DNA from: a virus
IMG/VR virus record: IMGVR_UViG_3300021952_000021
Coordinates: 1-34,477 of that record
Length of the DNA: 34,477 nt
Direction: 5' to 3' (one strand)
Every line of letters begins with the position of its first letter. Within the stretch, counting starts at the first letter, position 1. The notes under the pieces are model-generated. The model was not told the origin of the DNA. It was given only the letters and a program-made list of their open reading frames with translations, and did not search any database. Below are positions 1-4,704 of the stretch, piece after piece. A program made the position numbers and the translations under genes.

Positions 1-124
1 AGTAGGTTGCCATCTCTTTTATGAGTGTTTCTTTTTGTTCGTCAGCAATGTGGAAAGGAATGAGGACAAACTCCTGACCACCAAATAGGACAGCAAGATA
101 GATTTTGTCCACACCATAGACTGC
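1..124. repeat. Left copy of terminal direct repeat (circle closure)
   Basis: These 124 bases recur at the right end of the window with a single difference, T at 103 against C at 34456. The repeat lies inside the exonuclease gene, which continues in frame across the joined ends. This fits a circular or circularly permuted genome that was assembled linearly with an end overlap. A true short terminal repeat of the virion DNA is less likely because the repeat sits in the middle of a coding sequence. Confidence 0.93.
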
Positions 125-523
125 TGCTTCGTGGATGATTTGAGCAACATCAGCAGCAGGTGCGATGCCAGCAGTGTCAAACGAACTTCTAACCGCCGCA
201 TTGTAGTTCTTACACTCGACAAGAACTGTCTTGCCATTCTCTACCCCTACAAAGTCAAAATGAGAACGTAGCCAGGATTCTTTCTTGTGAGTTAGAGATT
301 CCTCTATCTTTGTGAGTTCTATCCCTAACTTGTCTTGAGCAAGCCTGCCTATAACGGGTTCCATCACATGACCCATCTGCACAGCTTCTATGTGAGACAG
401 GTCAGGTATGTCCATCTTTCCTAGCTTTGTGAGGATGACCTCACCAGCTTTACCGGAAGCTGCTCTGCGGCTGTCTCCAGACCACCAAGCAGAGTTTCTA
501 GTTTGTGGTGTGAAGTCAGACAT
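1..523 (-). CDS. YqaJ-type phage exonuclease, N-terminal part (cut by window edge)
   Basis: N-terminal 174 codons of a YqaJ/lambda-exonuclease-like nuclease, which in known phages resects dsDNA ends to load a RecT-type annealing protein. The PD-(D/E)XK core is visible: E55 in GHVMEPVI, D90 in SHFDFVG, E103 and K105 in VECKNYN, and the family glutamine in AQIIHEA (Q128). The remainder lies at 33983-34353; joined across the end repeat the gene is 894 nt (297 aa). The start ATG overlaps the upstream gene's stop by 8 nt, suggesting translational coupling. The recT gene lies further along the same early unit, which supports a two-component recombinase. Confidence 0.93.
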   Translation of the reverse strand, partial: MSDFTPQTRNSAWWSGDSRRAASGKAGEVILTKLGKMDIPDLSHIEAVQMGHVMEPVIGRLAQDKLGIELTKIEESLTHKKESWLRSHFDFVGVENGKTVLVECKNYNAAVRSSFDTAGIAPAADVAQIIHEAAVYGVDKIYLAVLFGGQEFVLIPFHIADEQKETLIKEMATY

Positions 524-767
524 TAGAGCCTCCCAGAGCGTTGAAAGCCTCGTCCTCAGGGGTAGGTACTGCCAAGCTAGAAGAAACGAACAGAGAGCCT
601 TCTAGACCGCATTCTGCGCCTACTCTACGCAGGTACTCGCAGTATTTGTAAGAAGGTTCACCAGTAACAAGGTTGTAGGACTTAGTGGCGTTGCACTTGT
701 CGTAGTTAGCGGTGATGTTGGATGCCGTGGAGGGCAGATAGTGAGCACAGTCTTTACAGAATTTCAT
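516..767 (-). CDS. Small cysteine-rich early protein
   Basis: An 83-aa protein not recognised by function. The N-terminus has a CxxC pair (C4, C7), with further cysteines at 25, 43 and 53, as in small zinc-binding folds. The C-terminus is acidic and probably flexible. An AGAGG Shine-Dalgarno lies 6 nt before the ATG. Its stop overlaps the exonuclease start by 8 nt, so the two are probably co-translated, which hints at a role near recombination or early takeover. That role is inference from position only. Zinc binding is a suggestion from the cysteine spacing. Confidence 0.8.
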   Translation of the reverse strand: MKFCKDCAHYLPSTASNITANYDKCNATKSYNLVTGEPSYKYCEYLRRVGAECGLEGSLFVSSSLAVPTPEDEAFNALGGSNV

Positions 768-824
768 GAGAACCTCTCTATGAGTTTGTTTGTGGAGATT
801 GGATTATAAGGTTATGTGTGGAGT

Positions 825-986
825 TCATTCATTTATTTCGTCAGTATTTTCCCCTATGTTGTTGGTAGGTGACAGTTCTTTCTGTGCTTGGTTATAGCCT
901 AGCTCGTAGGCTAACTCTACTGCTTGTATGCTGCTTTCAGGGCAACCTGTTACTTTCAGCAGGGTTATCAAATCATCTTTGTTCAT
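825..986 (-). CDS. 53-aa early protein, unknown
   Basis: A short gene of 53 codons. Its ATG overlaps the stop of the upstream 118-aa gene as ATGA, the coupling used through this early unit. The product begins MNKDDLITLLKV and carries an amphipathic helix around AVELAYELGYNQAQKEL, ending in an acidic Asn/Glu-rich tail. The Ala-x-Glu-x-Gly-Tyr pattern resembles C-terminal helices of many small phage proteins, but no function can be assigned. About 57 bases without a gene separate it from the next cistron. Confidence 0.7.
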   Translation of the reverse strand: MNKDDLITLLKVTGCPESSIQAVELAYELGYNQAQKELSPTNNIGENTDEINE

Positions 987-1339
987 GTGTTCTTCTCCTT
1001 GAGTTTGGCTTCAATTGCTCGGGCAAACCAATGGTGAAAAGGTTTATTCTCTGCTCCGCGCTTTACAATTTCTTCAAGTTCCTCATCCGTCAGCCCAACC
1101 CATTCGACAGCTTTAGCTGGCGCTTCGTCACGCTGTGGTTGTGGGGTGGTGTACAGATATTGTTGAGCGTAAAGTTTGTGCCTGCCAACAGGAAGCGACA
1201 TATATTCCAACCTCCAGTCTTTTCCGAACACTTCAACAATGACCACACACTTAGGCTCCTGCTTCTCAGCCTGCTCTCCATGTTTGGGTGACATACAGAC
1301 ATAGCATTCCTTAGTTGGCAGTCCATGTTCACAGCTCAT
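983..1339 (-). CDS. Early protein with N-terminal Cys/His cluster
   Basis: A 118-aa protein. The ATG at 1339 is preferred over an upstream in-frame GTG because a GAGAGG Shine-Dalgarno precedes it by 6 nt and it overlaps the upstream gene's stop as ATGA. The N-terminus has a Cys/His cluster (C3, H5, C12, C15) compatible with a small zinc site. The C-terminus carries LTDEELEEIVKRG followed by FARAIEAKLKEKN, a pattern I recognise from the ends of many unrelated small phage proteins, probably a helical hairpin. The function is unknown. It is coupled on both sides to other small early genes. Confidence 0.85.
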   Translation of the reverse strand: MSCEHGLPTKECYVCMSPKHGEQAEKQEPKCVVIVEVFGKDWRLEYMSLPVGRHKLYAQQYLYTTPQPQRDEAPAKAVEWVGLTDEELEEIVKRGAENKPFHHWFARAIEAKLKEKNT

Positions 1340-1488
1340 TTTGTACCTCTCAATTCCCATCCTAGAAGAAAGTATTTCCACCTTGTTTGCAGACTTGGGA
1401 CTGCATACTTGCCTGTATGTGTCTTACTGAAGTTGATATGTCCTGCTGACCTCATTACCGCTTCAAACTCTCTTTGTGCTTGTGTCAT
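1336..1488 (-). CDS. 50-aa early protein, unknown
   Basis: A 50-codon gene bounded on both sides by ATGA stop-start overlaps, which strongly supports translation. The product has an aromatic/basic pattern: FEAVMRSAGH near residue 8 and TRWKYFLLGWELRG at the end. It resembles the short phage proteins with spaced Phe/Trp residues and a closing W-x(4,5)-W-x-x-(R/A)-G motif. No catalytic motif, signal peptide or membrane span is seen. It may bind nucleic acid or a host protein, but nothing in the sequence decides this. Confidence 0.78.
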   Translation of the reverse strand: MTQAQREFEAVMRSAGHINFSKTHTGKYAVPSLQTRWKYFLLGWELRGTK

Positions 1489-1592
1489 ACCCAGTCTCCT
1501 GTTGTTAGTAGTGCTCTAGTGATGTTAGGCACTGTGTGGGGTATCCCTGCTTTCACTTCGTTGAGCAGCTTGTGTGCTTGTTCTTTTGACAT
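1485..1592 (-). CDS. 35-aa early peptide, overlapping upstream gene
   Basis: A 35-codon reading frame (begins MSKEQAHKLLNEV, ends TTGDWV). Its stop forms an ATGA overlap with the next gene, the main argument that it is translated. It begins inside the 3' end of the upstream 60-aa gene in another frame, overlapping by 68 bp. The ribosome-binding site is weak (GGA about 9 nt upstream). The product is one amphipathic helix plus a short tail. Longer in-frame starts exist upstream but would overlap the neighbouring gene almost entirely. Confidence 0.5.
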   Translation of the reverse strand: MSKEQAHKLLNEVKAGIPHTVPNITRALLTTGDWV

Positions 1593-1707
1593 AGACGTAT
1601 TCCAGCATTCGCTGTACTTCTTCAAACTTGTAGCGCCACTTACTGTCGCCTGTGTCTCTGTACTTGTCTCGTAGTTCATTCAGTCTTTCCTCTAAATAGG
1701 TGTTCAT
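1525..1707 (-). CDS. 60-aa helical early protein, unknown
   Basis: The first gene after the structured non-coding stretch of the early unit. The first 43 residues (MNTYLEERLNELRDKYRDTG and onward) are strongly helical and charged and look genuine. The last 17 residues are coded in the segment shared with the next gene and look less protein-like. The ribosome-binding site is modest (GTGAG). The function is unknown. Its position suggests its expression depends on the leader RNA upstream. Confidence 0.65.
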   Translation of the reverse strand: MNTYLEERLNELRDKYRDTGDSKWRYKFEEVQRMLEYVYVKRTSTQAAQRSESRDTPHSA

Positions 1708-2180
1708 GTTTACTCACATTCTTTTAGACAATACAAGGGCTACGATAGGGATGATGATAGGTTTAGTACCATTCTCCTTACCTCAACCTTGTTAACAGGT
1801 TGTCCACAATGGGGTTCTACCCTTATTGTGTTGCTCTGCTTTATTTATCGAACCAGAGAATTTGTCTCTGCAACAATCCTATCGTCAGCCTATCTGTTCG
1901 TTTATCACTTGGGGAGCAACCCTCGTGCAGCCGTCCCCCTTGGGTCAAGCTGAACCGCTTTTCTTCCACGCCACCACAGTCGGGGGTGCTTGCTATCGTG
2001 TGGAGTACGGATGATGTGACGGGGCAATAAAAAAACCGCTTGCAACTGCTCTCTGGTGATGGTCTTTCCTAAACCCACTACTACTGGGGCTTAGGAAAGA
2101 CAGAAAGCATGTGCAAACGGTCTTGGTTTTGTTACCCATCACAGCAACGGTTTGGAATTTAACAAAGGGGCTAACCTTTG
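1708..2180 (-). other. Structured non-coding leader in the early unit
   Basis: These 473 bases carry no convincing gene on either strand but hold several inverted repeats. There is a long hairpin at 2062-2101, a CAGAGA/TCTCTG hairpin at 1854-1870, a CACAAT/ATTGTG hairpin with wobble pairs at 1805-1830, and a TGTTAACA palindrome near 1794. A consensus-like minus-strand promoter sits at its upstream end. It could be a regulatory leader, a small RNA or part of an origin; the sequence does not decide. An orphan AAGGAG occurs near 1772 with no good start codon. Confidence 0.6.
2062..2101 (-). ncRNA. Long stem-loop in leader RNA
   Basis: The arms GTCTTTCCTAA and TTAGGAAAGAC extend through one mismatch into CCC/GGG. 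Read as minus-strand RNA, the mismatch becomes a G-U pair, giving a continuous stem of about 15 pairs around a 10-nt loop containing AGUAGU. The wobble favours function as minus-strand RNA rather than as a DNA palindrome. A T7 run follows about 25 nt downstream on the same strand, too far for a simple terminator. Confidence 0.6.
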
Positions 2181-2184
2181 TCAA
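2156..2184 (-). promoter_or_regulatory. Candidate sigma70-type promoter, leftward
   Basis: On the minus strand a perfect TTGACA -35 (2179-2184) is followed by a 17-nt spacer and TAAATT (2156-2161). The -35 overlaps the stop of the membrane-protein gene. A 7-bp inverted repeat (ACAAAGG/CCTTTGT, 2162-2181) fills the spacer and could be an operator or a weak hairpin terminator. It would drive the structured leader and the small early genes. Confidence 0.5.
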
Positions 2185-2369
2185 CCCCAGATAGCCATAA
2201 TAACCCCAAGAAGCACTAGGGCAATAGCACTACACACACTGACAACCCTGTCAGCATAAGAGTAATGCCACTCTGGGGGTTCTATCCAGGTGGCGTTTTT
2301 GGGGTCGTTAGGGAAGGCTTCATGCAGGGTTCTGGGGTAGCAGCGGGTGGTGGTGTTGAGTTCTTCCAT
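2181..2369 (-). CDS. Small early membrane protein
   Basis: A 62-aa protein with a strong ribosome-binding site, GGAGGAAAC directly before ATG. The N-terminal half is soluble and contains RCYPRTLHEAFPND and WIEPPEWHYSY, a pattern I recall from small proteins of proteobacterial phages. The C-terminus is one membrane segment (about residues 43-61, VSVCSAIALVLLGVIMAIW). No signal peptidase site is visible, so a C-tail-anchored inner-membrane protein with its N-terminus in the cytoplasm is likely. Its place next to ardC in the early unit suggests a host-takeover role, such as superinfection exclusion; that is inference. Confidence 0.8.
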   Translation of the reverse strand: MEELNTTTRCYPRTLHEAFPNDPKNATWIEPPEWHYSYADRVVSVCSAIALVLLGVIMAIWG

Positions 2370-2435
2370 GTTTCCTCCGGCAAGGGGTTTGGGGACGATT
2401 TAAAGTCTACAGGGGGTAAGTCCCCGATGACCCTT

Positions 2436-2464
2436 AAAAAAGGCCATACAGGGGCTTTTAAGGG
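2436..2464 (-). terminator. Candidate rho-independent terminator, leftward
   Basis: On the minus strand the 56-aa gene's stop is followed by AAAAGCC, a 7-nt loop, GGCC and a T6 run; the stem has one bulged base. The same bases also form an alternative CCCTTAAAA/TTTTAAGGG stem. It would end or attenuate transcription between the 56-aa gene and the membrane-protein gene. Confidence 0.5.
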
Positions 2465-2466
2465 GC

Positions 2467-2637
2467 TTACAGGCATACTTTGAAGGGAACCATAACAATG
2501 TCACGGTGACCCGCTAAAGTTAGCCTTGTGATTAGCTTGATAGCCCTCCACCTTGTGCGTAACTTTGACCCCATAGGACTAGAGTATGAATTGGGGGTTT
2601 TGTACTCTCTGATTTCATAGAGAATGCGTGTTTTCAT
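2467..2637 (-). CDS. 56-aa basic early protein, unknown
   Basis: A 56-codon gene whose ATG is preceded by a GAGGT Shine-Dalgarno at 7-nt spacing. The product (begins MKTRILYEIREYKTP, ends VMVPFKVCL) is strongly basic, with a run SKLRTRWRAIKLITRLT that could contact nucleic acid. No family is recognised. It lies between ardC and a likely leftward terminator, so ardC and this gene may form the most highly transcribed first segment of the early unit. Small early genes beside antirestriction genes are often anti-host factors, but there is no direct evidence here. Confidence 0.72.
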   Translation of the reverse strand: MKTRILYEIREYKTPNSYSSPMGSKLRTRWRAIKLITRLTLAGHRDIVMVPFKVCL

Positions 2638-2709
2638 GGTACTACCTCATAAGTGAAAGATGCGAGAGTGCATCCACTTGCCCACTGTCACTGAGCAAGT
2701 AGGGCATTC

Positions 2710-3567
2710 TCAGGCGGCTATAGGCATAGCTGTTGCATCAAGCCCGTTGATATAGTCAGCCGCCTTTTGTGCAAGTGCCGCCGCCTTGAATATCGCTTTG
2801 CTATCATCCTTACATGCTTTGAGCCATGATTGAATGTATCCGGCATGGCGTAACTCTCCCTGAATGCCGTAATCCTGACAGAGAAAAGCCGCTGTCATTT
2901 CCGCTACCAATTCCTCAAAAGCATAAGCCGGATTACCGAAACGCCCCTTATCTAGCTGTCGATCAAGGCGAGACTTAGCACCTGTCCAATGTCCTAGCTC
3001 ATGAAATGCCGTGGCATAGTAGCTGGATTCAGTGTCAAACGCTGTTTTATTCGGTAACTGGATTCGATCTTGCGAAGGCATGTAAAAGGCGGCATCGCCG
3101 CCGTGAGAGATAACAGCACCAGTCTTCACAATTCGATCTTCAGCACGTTCTATGCTGTTAAACGTGCCCTCTGTTGTCTCTGTTGGCACGATTTCAATCC
3201 CGTCAACTTGTGAAGCATTAAACACCCAGTAAGCCTTGAGAACAGCATAGGATTCAGTCTCTCCGGTTTGTTTGTTTTCTTTTGTGACTGGTGAAAAGAA
3301 AACGATACGTGTCCCCTTTTCACCCTTGCGAACGTTAGCCCCTAGGCTTTCCCATTGTTTGTAGCTAGCCCATACGGGTACTGTATAGCCCCTAGCCATG
3401 CTAGACATGCCAAGTATCAGGCGATTTATGCCCTGATAAGGTTTTTGTGAGAGTACGTTTTTGTCAGCGCTGTTATCCGCTTTCCACGGTTTAATCCACG
3501 GTGCGGCGCCTTTTTCCAATTCAGTAATGATTGAATCGGTAATCTCTTGGTAGATCGTGTTTGACAT
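2710..3567 (-). CDS. ardC: ArdC-type antirestriction protein
   Basis: A 285-aa full-length member of the ArdC family, known from plasmids and phages to protect incoming DNA from restriction and to bind ssDNA. The N-terminal ArdC-like ssDNA-binding domain spans about residues 1-125 (PWIKPWK, YQGINRLIL and GEKGTRIVFF are typical). The C-terminal zincin-like domain has the HELGH site at 189-193 and the downstream acidic helix FEELVAEM (217-224), which supplies the third zinc ligand in the family. It is the first gene after the early promoter, as expected for a protein needed at DNA entry. It starts at ATG 3567; an AAGGAAGG site lies 8 nt upstream. Confidence 0.95.
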   Translation of the reverse strand: MSNTIYQEITDSIITELEKGAAPWIKPWKADNSADKNVLSQKPYQGINRLILGMSSMARGYTVPVWASYKQWESLGANVRKGEKGTRIVFFSPVTKENKQTGETESYAVLKAYWVFNASQVDGIEIVPTETTEGTFNSIERAEDRIVKTGAVISHGGDAAFYMPSQDRIQLPNKTAFDTESSYYATAFHELGHWTGAKSRLDRQLDKGRFGNPAYAFEELVAEMTAAFLCQDYGIQGELRHAGYIQSWLKACKDDSKAIFKAAALAQKAADYINGLDATAMPIAA

Positions 3568-3587
3568 GGTTACTAACCTTCCTTAAA

Positions 3588-3597
3588 TGTTGCAACA
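3588..3597. repeat. 10-bp perfect palindrome in ardC leader
   Basis: TGTTGCAACA lies 20-30 bases upstream of the ardC start codon, between the promoter and the ribosome-binding site. It could be an operator for a dimeric regulator; as RNA it is too short to form a stable hairpin. Confidence 0.4.
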
Positions 3598-3613
3598 CTT
3601 TGCTGTGCTGTGC

Positions 3614-3632
3614 ATCTAGTTTAACACTAGAT
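3614..3632. repeat. Operator-like inverted repeat over early promoter
   Basis: ATCTAGT and ACTAGAT form perfect 7-bp arms around TTAAC. The repeat covers the spacer and -10 box of the ardC promoter, the classic place for repressor binding. ATCTAGT recurs at 3726 and ACTAGA at 3710 and 3768 in the same region. Confidence 0.55.
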
Positions 3633-3645
3633 AGAACGCTGTCAA
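3618..3645 (-). promoter_or_regulatory. Early leftward promoter (ardC operon)
   Basis: On the minus strand a perfect TTGACA (3640-3645) is followed by a 16-nt spacer and TAAACT (3618-3623). The ardC ATG is about 50 nt downstream of the -10. The perfect -35 and its place before the first early gene make it the best candidate for the main early promoter, read by host sigma70. Confidence 0.65.
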
Positions 3646-3866
3646 CAATTATTTTGTTAGGACAAACACCTAGAACGTTAGTATTCTCACCCCTAGTAGT
3701 AGCCTAGACACTAGAATAATGTAGAATCTAGTAAAGAGACTAAGTGTGTTTATATGTTAGTCTGTCTACTAGACACTCAATCGGGGTATCTGGATACTCC
3801 CGGGGGTATATGCCCCTATCCGTTCCCCTGTGTTGATAGGTTTTGACTATGGGGCTAGGGTCGCCC

Positions 3867-3901
3867 TGTGATGACGTGCTAGGCATGTGATGACATGCTA
3901 G
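3867..3901. repeat. Tandem 16-bp repeat, period 19
   Basis: TGTGATGACGTGCTAG (3867-3882) is repeated as TGTGATGACATGCTAG (3886-3901), one base different. Between the two CTAGs the sequence also folds into a bulged 10-bp stem (GCTAG/CTAGC outside, CATGT/ACATG inside). This is iteron- or operator-like. Confidence 0.55.
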
Positions 3902-4063
3902 CGTAGTGCTTGGCATGGGTAGGGACACCGACAGAGCGCACCAGACGCAAGCTAGCGAGACATGGCGCAGGAGTTGGGTTTGGGGATGGTGAAGGGCGTG
4001 CCCCCCACATTCATCCCCCCAAAAAAAAATACAGTTTTCTGGGAAGCAGTTGCCTGGGAGTTA

Positions 4064-4091
4064 GAGGAACCGTTGTGTTCCTCTTTTTTTT
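4064..4091 (+). terminator. Strong rho-independent terminator, rightward
   Basis: GAGGAAC and GTTCCTC form a perfect 7-bp stem around CGTTGT, followed directly by T8. It points rightward although no rightward gene lies upstream of it. It either insulates the late unit from antisense transcription or ends a short rightward RNA made in the control region. Confidence 0.85.
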
Positions 4092-4125
4092 GTTGTAGTA
4101 TGGAGTTATAGATAGAGGTGTTGAG

Positions 4126-4350
4126 ATGGTTATTACTGCGATAGAGGTTGTGAGGGGAGTTGATTTACCCAAGATGAGGGTTGTGTATGCCTACCCGTAT
4201 GAGGAGATGGAGGTAGGGGATTCGTTTGTTGTGCCTGTGAGTGCTAGGCAGAAGGTGTTGAATGCGAATTACAGGGCGGGGAAGAGGTTGGGGATGGGGT
4301 TTACTGCGAAGACAGAAGGGATGATGGTGCGGGTATGGCGAACAAGGTAA
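4126..4350 (+). CDS. Small phage protein, first gene of late unit
   Basis: A 74-aa protein. It carries the pattern YPYEEMEVGDSFVVP (residues 23-37) followed by a basic stretch with KRLGMGFTAK and a closing RVWRT, a layout I recognise from a widespread family of small phage proteins without assigned function. The VGDSF/FVVP strand and the basic C-terminal half suggest a small beta-barrel-like fold, possibly nucleic-acid binding. The ATG follows GAGGTGTTGAG, and the gene lies 35 bases past a terminator, so transcription must start in this short gap or read through. The next gene overlaps its end by 16 nt. Confidence 0.82.
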   Translation: MVITAIEVVRGVDLPKMRVVYAYPYEEMEVGDSFVVPVSARQKVLNANYRAGKRLGMGFTAKTEGMMVRVWRTR

Positions 4351-4565
4351 CGACGGATTGGTTGTGGATGAACGAAGATGAGTTGCGGGAGCAGTGTTGG
4401 TTGCTTCTGGGGGAGTTGTTTCGTTCTGAGACAAAGAGGTTGTTACAGGCGGTGGACATACAAAAGGCGGTGGAGCATGGATACAGAGAAGGATATGCAG
4501 ATGGCACTTTACGAATCCCGTTTGCGCTTGAAACGGGAGATGCAGAGGGCGTTGTCCTGCATTAG
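4335..4565 (+). CDS. 76-aa protein upstream of terminase, unknown
   Basis: An acidic helical protein (MANKVTTDWLWMNEDELREQ at the start; AVEHGYREGYADGT near residue 45). The second pattern is common in small phage proteins. The gene overlaps the preceding gene by 16 nt and the following one by 89 nt in a different frame. The ribosome-binding site is poor, so it probably depends on coupling to the upstream gene. Being just before the terminase genes it could contribute to packaging, but no HTH is evident. Confidence 0.6.
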   Translation: MANKVTTDWLWMNEDELREQCWLLLGELFRSETKRLLQAVDIQKAVEHGYREGYADGTLRIPFALETGDAEGVVLH

Positions 4566-4704
4566 GCCTAGCAGCAAGAGGAAGTTAGCTGCGGAGTGGC
4601 GGGAGAAGTACAGTGAGATTTTTTATCAAGAGTTGTTGAACTGTGCGAGGAACAAGGAAGTGGCGGCACATATTTCCCAGTGGGATGTTGAGAAGATGAA
4701 ATGA
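4477..4704 (+). CDS. 75-aa basic helical protein, candidate small terminase
   Basis: A 75-aa protein, all helical and rich in Arg/Lys (LYESRLRLKREMQRALS, KRKLAAEWREKYSEIFYQEL). The ATG at 4477 is chosen because AGGCGG precedes it and earlier residues in the frame look non-coding. Its stop overlaps the large-terminase start as ATGA. The position immediately before terL is the usual one for a small terminase subunit, but it is shorter than typical ones and no DNA-binding motif is certain. It overlaps the upstream gene by 89 bp in another frame. Confidence 0.68.
   Translation: MDTEKDMQMALYESRLRLKREMQRALSCIRPSSKRKLAAEWREKYSEIFYQELLNCARNKEVAAHISQWDVEKMK

Larger units (their letters stand above)
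3568..4125. promoter_or_regulatory. Divergent early/late control region, CTAG-rich
   Basis: These 558 bases separate the two transcription units and hold no convincing gene. About 12 CTAG tetramers fall within roughly 340 bases, where one or two would be expected by chance. Several form palindromes or repeated ACTAGA/TCTAGT sites (3614, 3626, 3710, 3726, 3768). GC-rich inverted repeats follow: GGGGTATC/GATACTCC at 3783-3800, and CCTATC/GATAGG between 3815 and 3840. Then come a 16-bp tandem repeat (3867-3901) and a strong rightward terminator. The region is a candidate for early promoter control and for a replication origin. Confidence 0.7.

Noticed and set aside
869-1291. 140-codon rightward open frame with hydrophobic, Leu-rich product
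   Set aside because: It lies opposite the coupled small early genes at 825-1339, has no ribosome-binding site and its Leu/Cys/Phe content is what the antisense of charged genes gives.
1993-2184. Leftward 63-codon frame in the structured leader
   Set aside because: It runs through the long hairpin and the T7 run, starts at the stop of the membrane-protein gene without a ribosome-binding site, and the product looks random.
2265-2483. Rightward 72-codon frame and the leftward 64-codon frame opposite it
   Set aside because: Gly/Pro-rich translations of GGGG/CCCC runs; both cross the leftward terminator hairpin and overlap better-supported small genes.
3867-3901. CRISPR-like repeat
   Set aside because: Only two copies with a 3-base gap, so no spacer; better seen as an operator or iteron pair.
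3740-3928. Leftward 62-codon frame in the control region (possible regulator)
   Set aside because: It spans the palindromes and tandem repeat, lacks a good ribosome-binding site and has no HTH pattern.
3910-4098. Rightward 62-codon frame before the late unit
   Set aside because: Its last codons are read from the terminator hairpin and T-run (VVFLFFLL), so it is a by-product of that element.
4378-4476. Longer start for the 75-aa protein before terminase
   Set aside because: The extra 33 residues are Cys/Trp/Arg-rich and shadow the 76-aa gene in another frame; the ATG at 4477 has a ribosome-binding site.
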